NCBI GenBank assembly: GCA_964019335.1
Contig: OZ025714.1
Location: 248,001-312,000 of the forward strand
Direction of reading: 5' to 3'
Source: Diplonema japonicum
Taxonomy: Eukaryota; Euglenozoa; Diplonemea; Diplonemida; Diplonemidae
Length of the DNA: 64,000 nt
Made by a program: the position numbers and the translations under genes. The notes under the pieces are model-generated. The model made no database searches. It was given only the letters and a program-made list of their open reading frames with translations, and was not told the DNA's origin. Positions 31,015-41,904 of the stretch are shown here, piece after piece (the first letter of the stretch is position 1; each line of letters opens with the position of its first letter).

Positions 31015-31152
31015 CGACTTACTTGCCGCCAAATGAGCCATTATTTAACACTCGTTACCCGTTTTTTTGCACTCGGGCCCTGCGGGCCCTCGTGCAAAAA
31101 ATTCGGGAACTCGAGTTAAATAATGACTCATTATTTGTTGGCAATAAATAGT
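31015..31152 (+). repeat. dispersed repeat with GC-rich central palindrome
   Basis: Abuts the right end of the MITE. At its centre, GCACTCGGGCCC-TG-CGGGCCCTCGTGC forms a strong near-perfect hairpin, flanked by partly inverted arms containing ATTATTTAAC and TTAAATAAT. It is related to 29197-29299. The adjacency suggests a compound or nested element. Confidence 0.55.
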
Positions 31153-31270
31153 TATTTTCCCTTCTTTTATTTTATTTATCCATTTCTTTCTTTTTTTTTT
31201 TTTTTTTTTCTCCCTCAGAAGTGTCGGACCCCTCCCCCCACAGGCAATAAAAAAAATAATAAAAAAAAAC

Positions 31271-33014
31271 TCATTTCCTAGAACTTGGGGTATCCGGAGA
31301 CTCCGACAACCCATCAAATGAAGCACTGGACAGAGGAGTAAGAGGGGACACGGGCTCATAAAATGAAGCAGGAAGATATGAAGAGTTAGGGAGGCCTGGA
31401 GAAGGTGGTTTTAACGAAAGCACCGCCGGTGTAGACGACGCTTGTCTGATGGCCTGCGAGCGAACCCACAAATCCTTGTGGGCCACGACAGAGGACAGAG
31501 GCGTGACCCCTCTAGTATTCTTCTCCAAATCTGTTACAGAAGGAGCCGCCCATTTCCCAATTGCCATCGATGTATAGACCATCATAGCTGATATCTGCCG
31601 TTCCTTCACACAGTCCGCAGCAAGGTTAACCCCACTGTAAGGGCTGACGGCGAACGGGCGTTTTTTAACATTCCCCTCTTTGTTGTTGTTGTCCATGTTG
31701 ATGGCATGCTCTGTCCAGTCCCATTTCCCGTAGGTTTCAAGCGTCTTGTTCAATAAAGCCGACGCGAATTCAGCTGCAGTGTCGTGTTTAGGCAGTGTTT
31801 GGGCTTGCTTGGCTACCATTAGTGCCACGACAGTGCCGGACAACCCCCCGCGGATCGCACCGTCGAGGTTTGATTGAGACAGGATGATTCTCACAACCAA
31901 GGCGACTGCGCGTGATGCACCGTCCATTGTGTCCATGCGCCTTTTCAGGTTGTGCACGAGTCGTCGTTCGGACGAGACGTCAGCCTCGAAGACGATTCTC
32001 CCGTTGCGGTTGTGCGCGATGCCCCTCCCGTCGTCTGTTATGCTGGCGGGGTGTCCGGCATCGTTCAGGCATTGTACTATGTACTGCAACCCGTCCCTGC
32101 CTTCAACGGACCACCCCTCCACCACCATGTCGATCCCGCTTGTGGGGAGCGCGATTCCCACACCGCAGCTTCCGATGAACTTCACTGTTGAATGCACGCA
32201 AATTGTCGCGACGGCCTGTTGTGAACGTGATGGATGGGGCACACAGCATACCTGCTGCAAAATTCTCCTCAAATTGTTCCGCATGGCGAGCTCGTCTACG
32301 GTCGGGGCGAGGAACACCCCGAAGGCGATGACCTCTTCCCCGAGCGTCACACCGTCGTGAAGGGAGACGTTGCGGATCCATGGTGTTGAGACGCGTTCTT
32401 TTTTTTTTTTTTTTTTTTCTTTCTCCCCCTTTCTTTTTAAATGTGACCATACCAGGGTAAGGACTGGAGCATTTCGAGTACGAGTTCCTATCCGCATCGT
32501 CGGCTTGAGAGAAGCAGCTGTTGGTAGGCGACACTGGGGGCTGGACAGGAGACCATGGCCTTGACGGTGGGGTGTTAGGCAAGGACACAGGGTCTGCAGT
32601 CAAGAACATCCCAGAACAGTCGAGCGACAGTGTCCGCTTCCACCCGCCTCGGGGCGGCACCTCATTCGAGCAAACGGACGCTCCGTCGTCAAGCCCCAAT
32701 GTTGAGGAACAAGGCGACAGTGTGGGGGACCTCGGCGACCTCGGAGACCTAGGTGAAAGAGGGTACATCCTGCCTTGAGAGCTACCCAGAGACAGACAAC
32801 TCCCCGTCCTGTGCAGCGACCCTGACTCCATCGAATATGTAGAAGTAGGCGACCTTGCCGGTCTGTTAGGAGGCGACACCGATATCATGGGAGCAGTGAC
32901 ATCAATGGGCGGGCTGACTGTTAATGCCCCCGGCCGCACCCTCCTCTTGTGAGATCTCGGCTTCTCGTGTGTCCTCATGATGGGGGTGCCGTAATCTGCA
33001 CACAACATTGACAT
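31271..33014 (-). CDS. TRF4/PAPD-like non-canonical poly(A) polymerase, probably inactive (one intron)
   Basis: A 562-aa protein after removing intron 32398-32452. Residues 1-185 are Pro/Ser-rich and likely disordered. The rest aligns by eye with TRF4/PAPD5-type terminal nucleotidyltransferases: STPWIRNVSLHDGV, then EEVIAFGVFLAPT, the GSCGVGIALPTSGID catalytic loop, the EADVSS strand, and GGLSGTVVALMVAKQA. In active enzymes the loop reads LPTSDID with two catalytic Asp; here the first is Gly, and the third-Asp region reads FEADV. Enzymes of this family add A tails to nuclear RNAs for exosome decay. Loss of one metal-binding Asp suggests a pseudoenzyme or scaffold. The family call is fairly strong, inactivity is inferred. 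Start at 33014 follows an A-run. Confidence 0.72.
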
Positions 33015-33089
33015 TTTTTTTCCCCCTTTTTTTTTTTTTTTTTTCTTGTGTCTCCACCCCCTTGTTTTCTTTTCCTGATTTCGCGGAAC

Positions 33090-33135
<46 letters not shown>

Positions 33136-33148
33136 CTCCAAATAACGT

Positions 33149-36010
33149 TCACTTTGGAAACAGAAACTCCATTACAGCGTTCTTCAAGGCGAATCCATCG
33201 AACTCGGTATTAGTGTTGAGACGCGGTATCGCCATGTTCGCGGCCATCTTGCGGAGGATGGAGGTGCCCCTCGCTTGGTCCTTCAGAACCATGCCCAGCA
33301 CTTCGTTAAAACCCCATTCGAAAATCTGGTCGTAAAAGTACCTGCACCTGAGATGGTGCATTGTCAGCACTTTGAGCCATTCGGGGACGGCCTGTTCCCA
33401 CAAACCAAGCTGTTCTCGAAAGGCGGTTGTGAAGTTCTTTGCTTTGGCCGACGACGCTACCATCGGGAAGCATCCTTCATACACCACAGAAAGATTCAAC
33501 ACAGGCACGAGAGAAGCGTCATCGCAGTACTTACAAGCATGGATCCATTTTTTAACACAATCTGGGGCATGATGGATAGCATCTGTTTCCCATTGGGAAT
33601 ATTCGGTGCAGGAGGTGTAAATGTATTGAAATGTGTCCCGTGTTAAGGGTGTAGAATTGATGGTTTTTTCAAACCTCCATGTCCCTGCTTTGAGCACGCC
33701 CCACAGTATGAAGTCGACCAGCGTCTTCTTCTGCAGCTCCCCGTGAACCTTCGGAAAAATGAGCCCTTGCAAAACCCACTTCTCCTCCACGTTTATAAGC
33801 TTCGATCCGATTTGAGCCAAGACCTGATCGACATATTCAAAAGAATCGGCGTTTGCTATGAGACTGTTCTCAGTGAATGCAATGACAGCTTGTGAAACGG
33901 GAGGTGGTCCTGCAGGCATGGTGTCGATGGTAGGCCGGGGAGGTGGAACTACTTGTACGTTCAACGCGTGCCCAACGCAGTCCTGCTTCGGAAGAGGGCA
34001 TTTGTATGCTCTGGAAAGTCTGTTGGGGTTTGTTCTTTGCTTTGAAAGCTCTTGTTTTCGTCGAGCGTCGCTGCAGCCTAGCTTCACAGGCTCCTGCTTC
34101 CTTTTCGACGCGACACCGCACTCTCCTTCGTCTGAGTACTGGTTCACAATGTGTGTCATCTTTATTTCGGACAACCTCATGGCATATTCATCTAGCTCGA
34201 GCTCTTCAACGCGAAGTAGTTCGGAGTGCGTGCTGGCAGATACAATGAGCGGGGTGGCTTCCATCGTGAGCTTTGCCACCCTCTCCATTACATGATCCAT
34301 TGAAAGAATCTCCTGATCGACGGGGCGAGCCAGTGACGGCTGGTAATCAAGCTTATCGGTAATCGACCGTGAAGAGTTTAACACGAAATTGTCTCTAGTC
34401 GCTGTTGTGTCGTCGATGAGCCTCTTGTGGATCCAATCCTTTTTTAGCATTTTGTCCAGCATCAAGGTTGTTTCCAACGTACCGTCTGCCACAAGCTGAT
34501 ACGCGAAAACGGGTTTTTTCTGACCTAAACGGTATGTTCTGAACACTGCTTGCTGGGTGTCTGCGAGCGTCCATGTTGGTTCGAGGAGGATGACCCTTGA
34601 CGCCTTTGTCAGTGTCAGCCCGACACCCCCTACACCGATCGTGAGTAACAACACGTCGATCTCACCTTTTTGAAACTCTTGTACCATGTTTCCCCGATTT
34701 TCTGCTGTGTCCTTGCCCGACATCACCAACGCGGTCCTGCATATCCCGTTTCCCAAAAGGTACAGCTTGAGGTTTTCTAATACGGTTGGGTACCTGGAGA
34801 AGATCAGCGTTCTCTCTTCTAGTTTAACGGCCTCTTGAACAATCTGTTTCGTCACCAAGATCTTCGGTGACAGTTGTTCCCAGTCGGCCGTGTGGCCGTC
34901 CTCCGGTGTGGGCGACATCCACGCTGCCTGTTGAGACGAATAAGAAGCGTACTCGGGAAACCACTCCAAGTGCGTCCCCATTAAAAAAGAAGGATGGTAG
35001 CTGATTTGGTGCGACGTGAAACAAGCGGCGATCGCGTTCTTCCCGCCTTGTTCTTTTAATGCGGAGTTTTCAGTTACGTAGGTGGCGTACCTGCTGTAAA
35101 GGCTCGCTTGGAGCGACGAGAGGCGGAGCTTGCAGATGTAATGTGTTAAAGCGGGTAGTTCAGCATCAACATTCCTGGCGAGAGACCGTCGGTGTATAAT
35201 GGGCCTGGTGACATTGATAAACGTGTTGGCTCTACTATGCGTCTCGGCTACTTCCCATTCCGAGGCGCTGTTGCGGAGGGAATTGACAACCGGTTGAAGG
35301 AACTTATCCAGCTCAGAAGTGTTGTAGTAGTTTGGGCGGACGAAATCGATTAATGTTAGAACGTCTTCCTTGGCGTTCATCAAGGGCGTGCCTGTAATGG
35401 CGACGCGGAGTTCTGTTTTGAACTCACGGCAAGCTTCGTGTGTCGAGGTTTTCACATTCTTTACCTTCTGCGATTCATCAAAGACTGCAACGTCGGTCAT
35501 GCCGAACAAAACGCGTTTCATGAAGATTTCTTCCGTCTCGGTTTTTTCGGTGTTGGCCAGCTTGCTGTACGTTGTAAGCAGCACCCCGCCTATCATTCTC
35601 CACTTTGTTAGGACGTCCAGCCGTTCTTCAACAGTCTGCGTGCTAACGAACCTGTAGAGTTTCATCGCAGGGAACCATTTCTTCGCCTCCTCCTCCCACG
35701 TTAGGACCAGCGTGTTGGGCAGCACCGCTGTGAACATGCGGGCTAGGTTCGCGTTCGTCATCCCCCAGAACAGCGACAATACCTGTCTTGTTTTACCTAA
35801 ACCCATCTCGTGCGCCAACAGGCAGCCTTTCTTATCCACAGCGATGCACTTCCACATGAACCCAATCCCTTCTAGTTGATGTCGTTTCAAACCCTGCTGC
35901 TCATCGTCTGAAAGATGCACCTTCCAACCTTCATGTCTTGGCTCTTCTGTTGGCTTTTCTGAATCGTTGTTTTCGGGAAGCTTGCCCATTATGTTGCGTT
36001 TTCGCTTCAT
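33149..36010 (-). CDS. SNF2-family ATPase, copy B
   Basis: A 953-aa single-exon protein. N-terminal helicase lobe: GIGFMWKCI, HEMGLGKTRQVLSLF (Walker A), DESQ as motif II where most SNF2 proteins have DEGH or DEAH, and ITGTPLMN. C-terminal lobe: TLIFSRYPTVLENL, LLLTIGVGGVGLTLTKAS, FRTYRLGQKKPVFAYQLVADG. The closest SNF2 subgroup by eye is Rad54/ATRX-like. The last 250 residues form a conserved domain shared with copy A (GLIFPKVHGELQKKTLVDFI, REQLGLWEQAVPEWLKVL) that I do not recognise. Expected to move along DNA or remodel nucleosomes. It lies 74 bp downstream of copy A. Confidence 0.9.
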   Translation of the reverse strand: MKRKRNIMGKLPENNDSEKPTEEPRHEGWKVHLSDDEQQGLKRHQLEGIGFMWKCIAVDKKGCLLAHEMGLGKTRQVLSLFWGMTNANLARMFTAVLPNTLVLTWEEEAKKWFPAMKLYRFVSTQTVEERLDVLTKWRMIGGVLLTTYSKLANTEKTETEEIFMKRVLFGMTDVAVFDESQKVKNVKTSTHEACREFKTELRVAITGTPLMNAKEDVLTLIDFVRPNYYNTSELDKFLQPVVNSLRNSASEWEVAETHSRANTFINVTRPIIHRRSLARNVDAELPALTHYICKLRLSSLQASLYSRYATYVTENSALKEQGGKNAIAACFTSHQISYHPSFLMGTHLEWFPEYASYSSQQAAWMSPTPEDGHTADWEQLSPKILVTKQIVQEAVKLEERTLIFSRYPTVLENLKLYLLGNGICRTALVMSGKDTAENRGNMVQEFQKGEIDVLLLTIGVGGVGLTLTKASRVILLEPTWTLADTQQAVFRTYRLGQKKPVFAYQLVADGTLETTLMLDKMLKKDWIHKRLIDDTTATRDNFVLNSSRSITDKLDYQPSLARPVDQEILSMDHVMERVAKLTMEATPLIVSASTHSELLRVEELELDEYAMRLSEIKMTHIVNQYSDEGECGVASKRKQEPVKLGCSDARRKQELSKQRTNPNRLSRAYKCPLPKQDCVGHALNVQVVPPPRPTIDTMPAGPPPVSQAVIAFTENSLIANADSFEYVDQVLAQIGSKLINVEEKWVLQGLIFPKVHGELQKKTLVDFILWGVLKAGTWRFEKTINSTPLTRDTFQYIYTSCTEYSQWETDAIHHAPDCVKKWIHACKYCDDASLVPVLNLSVVYEGCFPMVASSAKAKNFTTAFREQLGLWEQAVPEWLKVLTMHHLRCRYFYDQIFEWGFNEVLGMVLKDQARGTSILRKMAANMAIPRLNTNTEFDGFALKNAVMEFLFPK

Positions 36011-36084
36011 TTTTTTTTCTTCTTTTTTCTTCTTCCCTGTGTAATTTCCTTTTTTTAAAGGAGAAAAAAGAGGAGAAAAAAATG

Positions 36085-38958
36085 CTAGCTTGTTTCCTGT
36101 GGGACCAGGATTCTCCCTATTATTCTCTTCAGAACAGCGCCGTCAAATTCTTGCTCCGCGTTCGGGATCGCCATGCTCGCGGCGATCCTGCGTAGGATGG
36201 AGGTGCCCCTTTTGTAGTCTTGCAGCACCATGGACAGTACTTCGTCGAAACCCCATTCGAAAACTTGAACAATAAAATGCCTGCACCGAAGATGCACGTA
36301 CGTCAAGATTTTGAGCCATTCAGGAATGGCCGGCTCCCACAGACCGAGCTTCTCTCGGAAGGCGGCTGTGAAGTTTTTGATTTGCGGTGTCGACGATATT
36401 GTGGGGAAGCAAGCTTCGTACAGTTCGGACAGGTTCAACGTAGCCGCAAACGAGGTATCGTTAAGATCGCAGATTTTGACCCATTCCTTGACATGGGCCG
36501 GGGCGAATCTTTCGACATCTGCCCGCCATTGGTCATACCCGTGCTTGCCCCGCATGTCTTGAAGAGTTTTCCATGTAACTGATGTTGCAACGGCGTTTTG
36601 AAACCTCCACGACCCTGCACGGATCGCGCTCCACATGATGAAATCGACCAAGACCTTCCTGTCGAAATCGCCGACAAGCTTGGGGAAGACCAGCCCTTGC
36701 AACACCCATCTATCCTCAACATTGATCAACATTCTACCTATCTCAGCTATCACAATGTTGACATCTCTATGTGACTGCGACTGCTGGAAAATACGCGTAG
36801 CAACATTGTCAACTTCGTGTTGCGGAACTGGCGTGGGAGCAGGCTTAACCGGGTCAACACGACGAGGGGGCGGAAGAGGAGGAGGAGGACGACTCGGTTT
36901 CTGTTTGGTTTTCCCATCTAAGTTGGAAAGTCTTGTCACAGGTACACCGTTGCCGCTGCCACCTTTACCACCCCGGCCAGGCTGACTACCTCCAGGACCG
37001 AGTTTGAAGGGAACCTTTTGTTGCATCTTCTGAGCACGGACTATCCAGTCGCCTTCGTTCCCCACAAATGCGTTTAATCCAGTATGGTTCGGGTTCGAAA
37101 ACTGCTTCTCCATATGCGCGAAACGTTTCGCACGGCTTTCAGCATATTCATCCAGTTCCGGCTCCACTTGTTTCAACAGTTCCGTGTGGGTGCTTGCAGA
37201 GATGACGAGAGTTGTGTTGTCGATGGTTAGCTTTGACAGTTTGGACATGATGTGATCGAGCGATAGGATGCTCGGTTCGACGGGGAGTGCCTTTGAAGGC
37301 TGGTATGAACGCTTTGACATCATAGATTGAACCGCTTGTTCCGCAAGGTTTTCGGTGGTTGCCGTCTCGTTTTCAACGAGACGTTTGTGGACCCAATCCT
37401 TCTTCAGCATGTGGGCTAAAAGTACTGACGACTCCACTGTTCCATCAGCTACGAGTTGATACGCGTAGACAGGTTTGGTTTGTCCCAACCGGTACGCCCT
37501 GAACACCGCTTGCTGTGTCTTTGCAAGGTTCCATGTTGGTTCGAGGAGGATAACCCTTGTCGCTGCTGTCAATGTCAGCCCGACACCCCCTACACCAATC
37601 GTGAGTAACAACACATCGATCTCACCTTTTTGAAACGATCTTATGATATTGTTGCGGACTTCTGGAGTGTACTGAGCCTCGCCGGACATTACCATTGCGG
37701 ACCTGCACACCCCTGTTCCCAACAAATATTCCCTGAGGTTGTGCAGAATGTCCGGGAATGTTGAGAAAATCAACGTTCTCTCCTCCAACTTAACAGCCTC
37801 TTGAACAATCTGCTTCGCCATTAAAATCTTCGGGGACAGCTGTTCCCACCCAGACTTGTTGTTCTCGTTCGGCGTGGGAGAAAGCCATTTCAAGTACTGA
37901 TTCACATATGAAGGCCATTCTTCGAACCATTCCAACGTTCGATCTAAGAGCATGGAAGGGTGGTATGTGATTTGATGTACAGCGGGAAGTGATGAAATTG
38001 TCTGGCTTCCCTTTTCTTTTCTTGCTGCATCGGGGGTGGTACATCTGGTGTAGAGGCTTGCCTGTACTGGGGACAATCGGACCTTACAGATGAAATGGTT
38101 TAGAGGAGGCAGTTCTACGTTGATATTCTTCGCGGAACGCCTGTGAATAATGTGCTTGGTAGCGCGGACGAATGCATCCGCCCGACCGTGGATTTCATTG
38201 ATCTCAAACTCCGGAATGTGCGCACGCAGGCTGTCGGAAACGGGTTTTAAAAATCTTTGCAATTCAGTGGTGTTGTAATAGTTCGGGCGGACAAAATCTA
38301 TCAACGTCAAGACATCGTCCTTGCTGTTCACCAACGGCGTGCCTGTGATGGCCACACGAAGCTCTGTTTTGAACGCACGGCATGCTAAGCTTGTAATGGA
38401 CTTCTGGTTGTGGATGATATGCGATTCGTCGACCGCAACAACCTCTGTTGCGTTCAAGAGTATGTTGTGAAAGGCAAGCTCCTCTTTTGTTTTTGGTTCG
38501 TCTTTCTCTTTCTTTTGAATTTGTCCCAAGCTCGCTGAGATTCTGCTGTATGAGGTTAGAAGCAATCCTCCTCCGGACTTCCATTGTTCAAGCGATTTTA
38601 CACGGGCTTCGGGGTTTTGGGAGCTTTCGTATCTAAAGACGCTAGTTACTGGGAACCATTTTTTCGCTTCGTCCTCCCAGTTTTTGATGAGCCCCACTGG
38701 AAGTACCGCTGTGAATAGTTTGGCTTTTTCCGCCTTTGCCATTCCCTGAAACAGCGCCAAAATCTGTCTTGTTTTCCCCAAACCCATCTCGTGGGCTAGG
38801 ATGCAACCTTTCTTATCGATCGCGATGCACTTCCACATGAAGCTGATGCCTTCTACTTGGTGCTCTCTTAAGCCCTGCTGTTCGGGGTCGGAGAGATGTT
38901 TCTTCCAGCCGTCATTACTCGGCTCTGGGAGGGGTGCTGCCTCGTGCTTGCGTTTCAT
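36085..38958 (-). CDS. SNF2-family ATPase, copy A
   Basis: A 957-aa tandem paralogue of copy B with the same layout. Walker A is HEMGLGKTRQILALF and motif II is DESH, closer to the usual DEGH or DEAH than copy B's DESQ. ITGTPLVNSKDD and FRAYRLGQTKPVYAYQ are the later motifs. A Gly/Pro-rich basic linker (about residues 650-710) precedes the shared C-terminal domain of about 250 residues. The two copies differ along their length, so the duplication is much older than those of MINPP and peroxidase. ATPase and DNA-translocase activity is inferred from the family. Confidence 0.9.
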   Translation of the reverse strand: MKRKHEAAPLPEPSNDGWKKHLSDPEQQGLREHQVEGISFMWKCIAIDKKGCILAHEMGLGKTRQILALFQGMAKAEKAKLFTAVLPVGLIKNWEDEAKKWFPVTSVFRYESSQNPEARVKSLEQWKSGGGLLLTSYSRISASLGQIQKKEKDEPKTKEELAFHNILLNATEVVAVDESHIIHNQKSITSLACRAFKTELRVAITGTPLVNSKDDVLTLIDFVRPNYYNTTELQRFLKPVSDSLRAHIPEFEINEIHGRADAFVRATKHIIHRRSAKNINVELPPLNHFICKVRLSPVQASLYTRCTTPDAARKEKGSQTISSLPAVHQITYHPSMLLDRTLEWFEEWPSYVNQYLKWLSPTPNENNKSGWEQLSPKILMAKQIVQEAVKLEERTLIFSTFPDILHNLREYLLGTGVCRSAMVMSGEAQYTPEVRNNIIRSFQKGEIDVLLLTIGVGGVGLTLTAATRVILLEPTWNLAKTQQAVFRAYRLGQTKPVYAYQLVADGTVESSVLLAHMLKKDWVHKRLVENETATTENLAEQAVQSMMSKRSYQPSKALPVEPSILSLDHIMSKLSKLTIDNTTLVISASTHTELLKQVEPELDEYAESRAKRFAHMEKQFSNPNHTGLNAFVGNEGDWIVRAQKMQQKVPFKLGPGGSQPGRGGKGGSGNGVPVTRLSNLDGKTKQKPSRPPPPLPPPRRVDPVKPAPTPVPQHEVDNVATRIFQQSQSHRDVNIVIAEIGRMLINVEDRWVLQGLVFPKLVGDFDRKVLVDFIMWSAIRAGSWRFQNAVATSVTWKTLQDMRGKHGYDQWRADVERFAPAHVKEWVKICDLNDTSFAATLNLSELYEACFPTISSTPQIKNFTAAFREKLGLWEPAIPEWLKILTYVHLRCRHFIVQVFEWGFDEVLSMVLQDYKRGTSILRRIAASMAIPNAEQEFDGAVLKRIIGRILVPQETS

Positions 38959-39514
38959 GTTGTCGATTGCTTGCTTCGCTTTCTTATTCTTTTGTGTTGT
39001 TTTGATGATAGATGGGTTTGGGGCACCTCCTTTCCCCCCTTTTTTTTTGTTTTTCTTATTTTTGTCTCTCTTATTTTTTTCCCATTTCTTTTTCCTGGGA
39101 GGGGTCTTCTTTTGTTCTTACAAATACGAAAAAAAAAGGGGGGGGGGAAACACTTCTAAAATATTTCGGGAGGATATGATGGAAATAAAAAAAGGAAAGA
39201 GAAAAACTACAAAAACACGGTAAGCAAAATCATAACTCACCAAACACGAGTGCCGTGAATGGTGGAGGTCGAAAGTGGTTTCCGTGGATGGTGGACAAAA
39301 TATTTTGAAAAACCAGTTTGGTGGATTTTTTTTTCGAGTTATCGTAAAATCTGGAAAGCGTGGAAAAATCCAAAATTCGCATACCGTGTAAGTAGTTTTT
39401 TTTTTTTTTTCTTCAAAAAAGATGATGAACCGTTGTCTGTGTTACGTGTCCGGAGGGTCTCATAACCCGCGAAAGAATGAAAAAAAAACCCCCCACACAC
39501 ATTTGTTTCATCGT
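38959..39514. other. 5' flank of SNF2 copy A, no gene seen
   Basis: T-rich then A-rich spacer. A more complex block at 39220-39380 gives short ORFs on both strands without recognisable motifs. Confidence 0.45.
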
Positions 39515-39733
39515 TCATAGCATCCAGGGTTAACCGATCACCCACGGGTTTTTAATTACAGTCGGTTTTAAATTGAAGTCAATGGAAAGGCGAGCATGCA
39601 ACCATGCTTAAAACCCTTAAATTCGTATCCCGGGCCATCAAAACGACTTAGAAAAATAAATCAAGATAAACCCATCATTAACCCGACTGTGATCGAAAAT
39701 CTAAAATTGATCGGTTAACCCTGGATACCATGA
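39515..39733. mobile_element. 219-bp MITE with ~26-bp inverted repeats
   Basis: The left end at 39515-39540 and right end at 39708-39733 are inverted copies. The inner 19 bases, ATCCAGGGTTAACCGATCA, are perfect and the outer seven have two mismatches. Subterminal ACAGTCGG and CCGACTGT blocks are also inverted. It has no coding potential. The same terminal motif occurs singly at 22612 and, degenerate, at 1436. It lies between the SNF2 and Nup88-like genes. Confidence 0.75.
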
Positions 39734-39810
39734 TAGTTCTTGCGAAAAAAGAAAGGGGGAGGGGGTGACGAGAAAGAAAAAAAAAACGGGGAGGGGGGAA
39801 ATATTATAAT

Positions 39811-41904
39811 CTAGGGCTTGAGGCAAACGCTCCTGCTCAGTTCACAGTACGTTTTTTTAAGGCTGCCGTTTAGTTCACAAAGCGCGGCCTCCGTTGATCT
39901 GCACGAGTGTGTGTTTCAAAAAAAAAAAAAAAAAAAAAAAAATCACCCATACCTGTCGGCTGCCTCATCTCGTTTATTTGCAAGTTTGATACTCTCTTCC
40001 CATCTAATGTAATTTTTTTTTTTTTTCCCCCTTCCAACTCCATACTGTTGAGATTGTGCAACGTTTTGAGCCGGCTTGAGTACCGACGGTGGGACCTCGA
40101 GCTTCACCTCACCAGGGAACATTACAACCCATGTGGGGGAGTTTTTATCCGACTGCAGTAAAACACAGTCCTTACCAGCAAACACCTCATACGGAGCAGA
40201 AGTGAGCCCAGCTTCGTAAAGATGCGCCCTGAGGGCTCCTAGAGAAGGCTCAAGCGTGAACCGAGGCAAGTAAGGCGTCGAAAAGGGAAGAAGAGTGGCA
40301 TTGATGGCAGAGGTGACGGAGGAGGGGTGAATGAAGGTAGGAGAGGTGATTTTACTTCTGAGGCGTTGAACTCTCGCAAGCAGCGATTTTGATTTGGACA
40401 CCGCGAAGGCTTCCATGTCAACACTGTGGCGGTGCGCCTCGATTTGAAGCATTTCTGCGTCTTTTAATTCTTTTTTGACACACCGGGACAGGTCCTCCAC
40501 AACCCCTTCCACTCTGCCGACCGCCATGTTCCCCATCTTCAGAAAACTTACAGCGTCCTCCAAACCAAGGTCGGTGGGTGTGTTCAGCAATGTTGTTAAA
40601 TTCTTGACCATTCGAATTTTCATCGCTTGGTTTGTGGTGGCCTTGTCCGCCCACGATTCCCATGCCGCAGGAGCACACGGCAGTTCGACCTTGCTCCCCT
40701 TTCTCGTTGATTGCCCGCACTCTTCTACATGGCTTAGAACCAGGAAACACGATGGTATTCTTTGTATCAACTTGCAAATTAGAACAGCGTACTGCTGTTC
40801 AATGTGTAAGTCGGTGAACGGTACGACACCAAGGACCACCTCAGTATTTGATTCGGTAGGGGAGTATACAAGAGGTTTTGCATTGCTCTGCAAGATCTGA
40901 AGGTATTCGGGGCCTTCAAAGCTGATCTTAACCTGCCCGCAGGGATGCACAGCGATGACTGATGAAGCGGTGTTTCCAAACGAGAATCGAGGTTTGTCCA
41001 GGTTAATGTTAATCCCCCACCCTGCCCCGTGCATCGGTAGCGTTTGCAAGCTCGACCCCACGCCGTCTGCCTGGTTCACCTTGAAGATCGTTATGTCTGT
41101 CTCGGTGGATGTTATGATGAATATTTCATTCCCAACCTGTTTTCCGAAAATATCAACAACAGGATTGGGCAGCCTTGCTACTTCGTAGCTAAACGGCACA
41201 TCGATGTGGCCTTCTTCAAGCTCAGTCGGATCTATAGTTAAAAGCATCTCCGAACCCGGAATAGAGTCGTCGTTCTTAATCTTGTTGCGAATTTCATTCG
41301 CAACTTTTACGTCCAGCTTGCTGAAGTCCAAGCTGTCCGACGGGATACACGCCCCGGGAGGCACCACCGGGAGGTGTATATCCAACCTTCCATCCACCGT
41401 TCCCGTAACTAAACAAAACGCTCCCAAATTTTTACCCCCGTGTATAGTTGTGAAGGATAATGTAGGACTGTTCATAGGTAAGGTCACCACACCGTAAAGG
41501 TGACCCGGCATTGTGTTGTAGACAGAGATTAATTGATTGTCGAATAACGCGTATAAATATTCGTCGACAGTCGGGTGCCATTGTGTCTCTGACACACCGA
41601 TGTCTTCATATAGAAGCGATGCCGGGAGTGGGTCTGCAAAGTCGTACTTTCCATCGGGTAGTTCTGCGATTGTACAGCTTCGAATCCCTCTCACCATCAG
41701 GTAGTACCCGTTGCAGCTTACGGAAAGCTCAACGATTTCATCCTCGGCCCAGCTCCCATCGCCTAGTAATATTTCTGTCGGGGTGTCCCACTGTCCATCG
41801 CTAACCACCCACAACGCATCTCCCCTGTGTACCCCCGGACTGCAGTATATTACACTGTCTCCCCAATTTGTCAATAGATTCTGGCGTAGGATTACCCCGC
41901 TCAT
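39811..41904 (-). CDS. Nup88-like nucleoporin candidate (two introns near 3' end)
   Basis: A 665-aa protein starting MSGVILRQNLL at 41904. Residues 1-480 look like a beta-propeller made of irregular WD-type strands (for example LSVSCNGYYLMVRG, ETQWHPTVDEYLYALFDNQLISVYN, SVIAVHPCGQVKISFEG). A helical, coiled-coil C terminus follows from about residue 500. Introns 40004-40045 and 39899-39952 are in phase and extend the coiled coil (EESIKLANKRDEAAD, then RSTEAALCELNGSLKK) to a TAG stop. Propeller plus C-terminal coiled coil and this length fit Nup88/Nup82 of the nuclear pore cytoplasmic face. The sequence match is only structural, so another propeller protein is possible. Confidence 0.5.
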
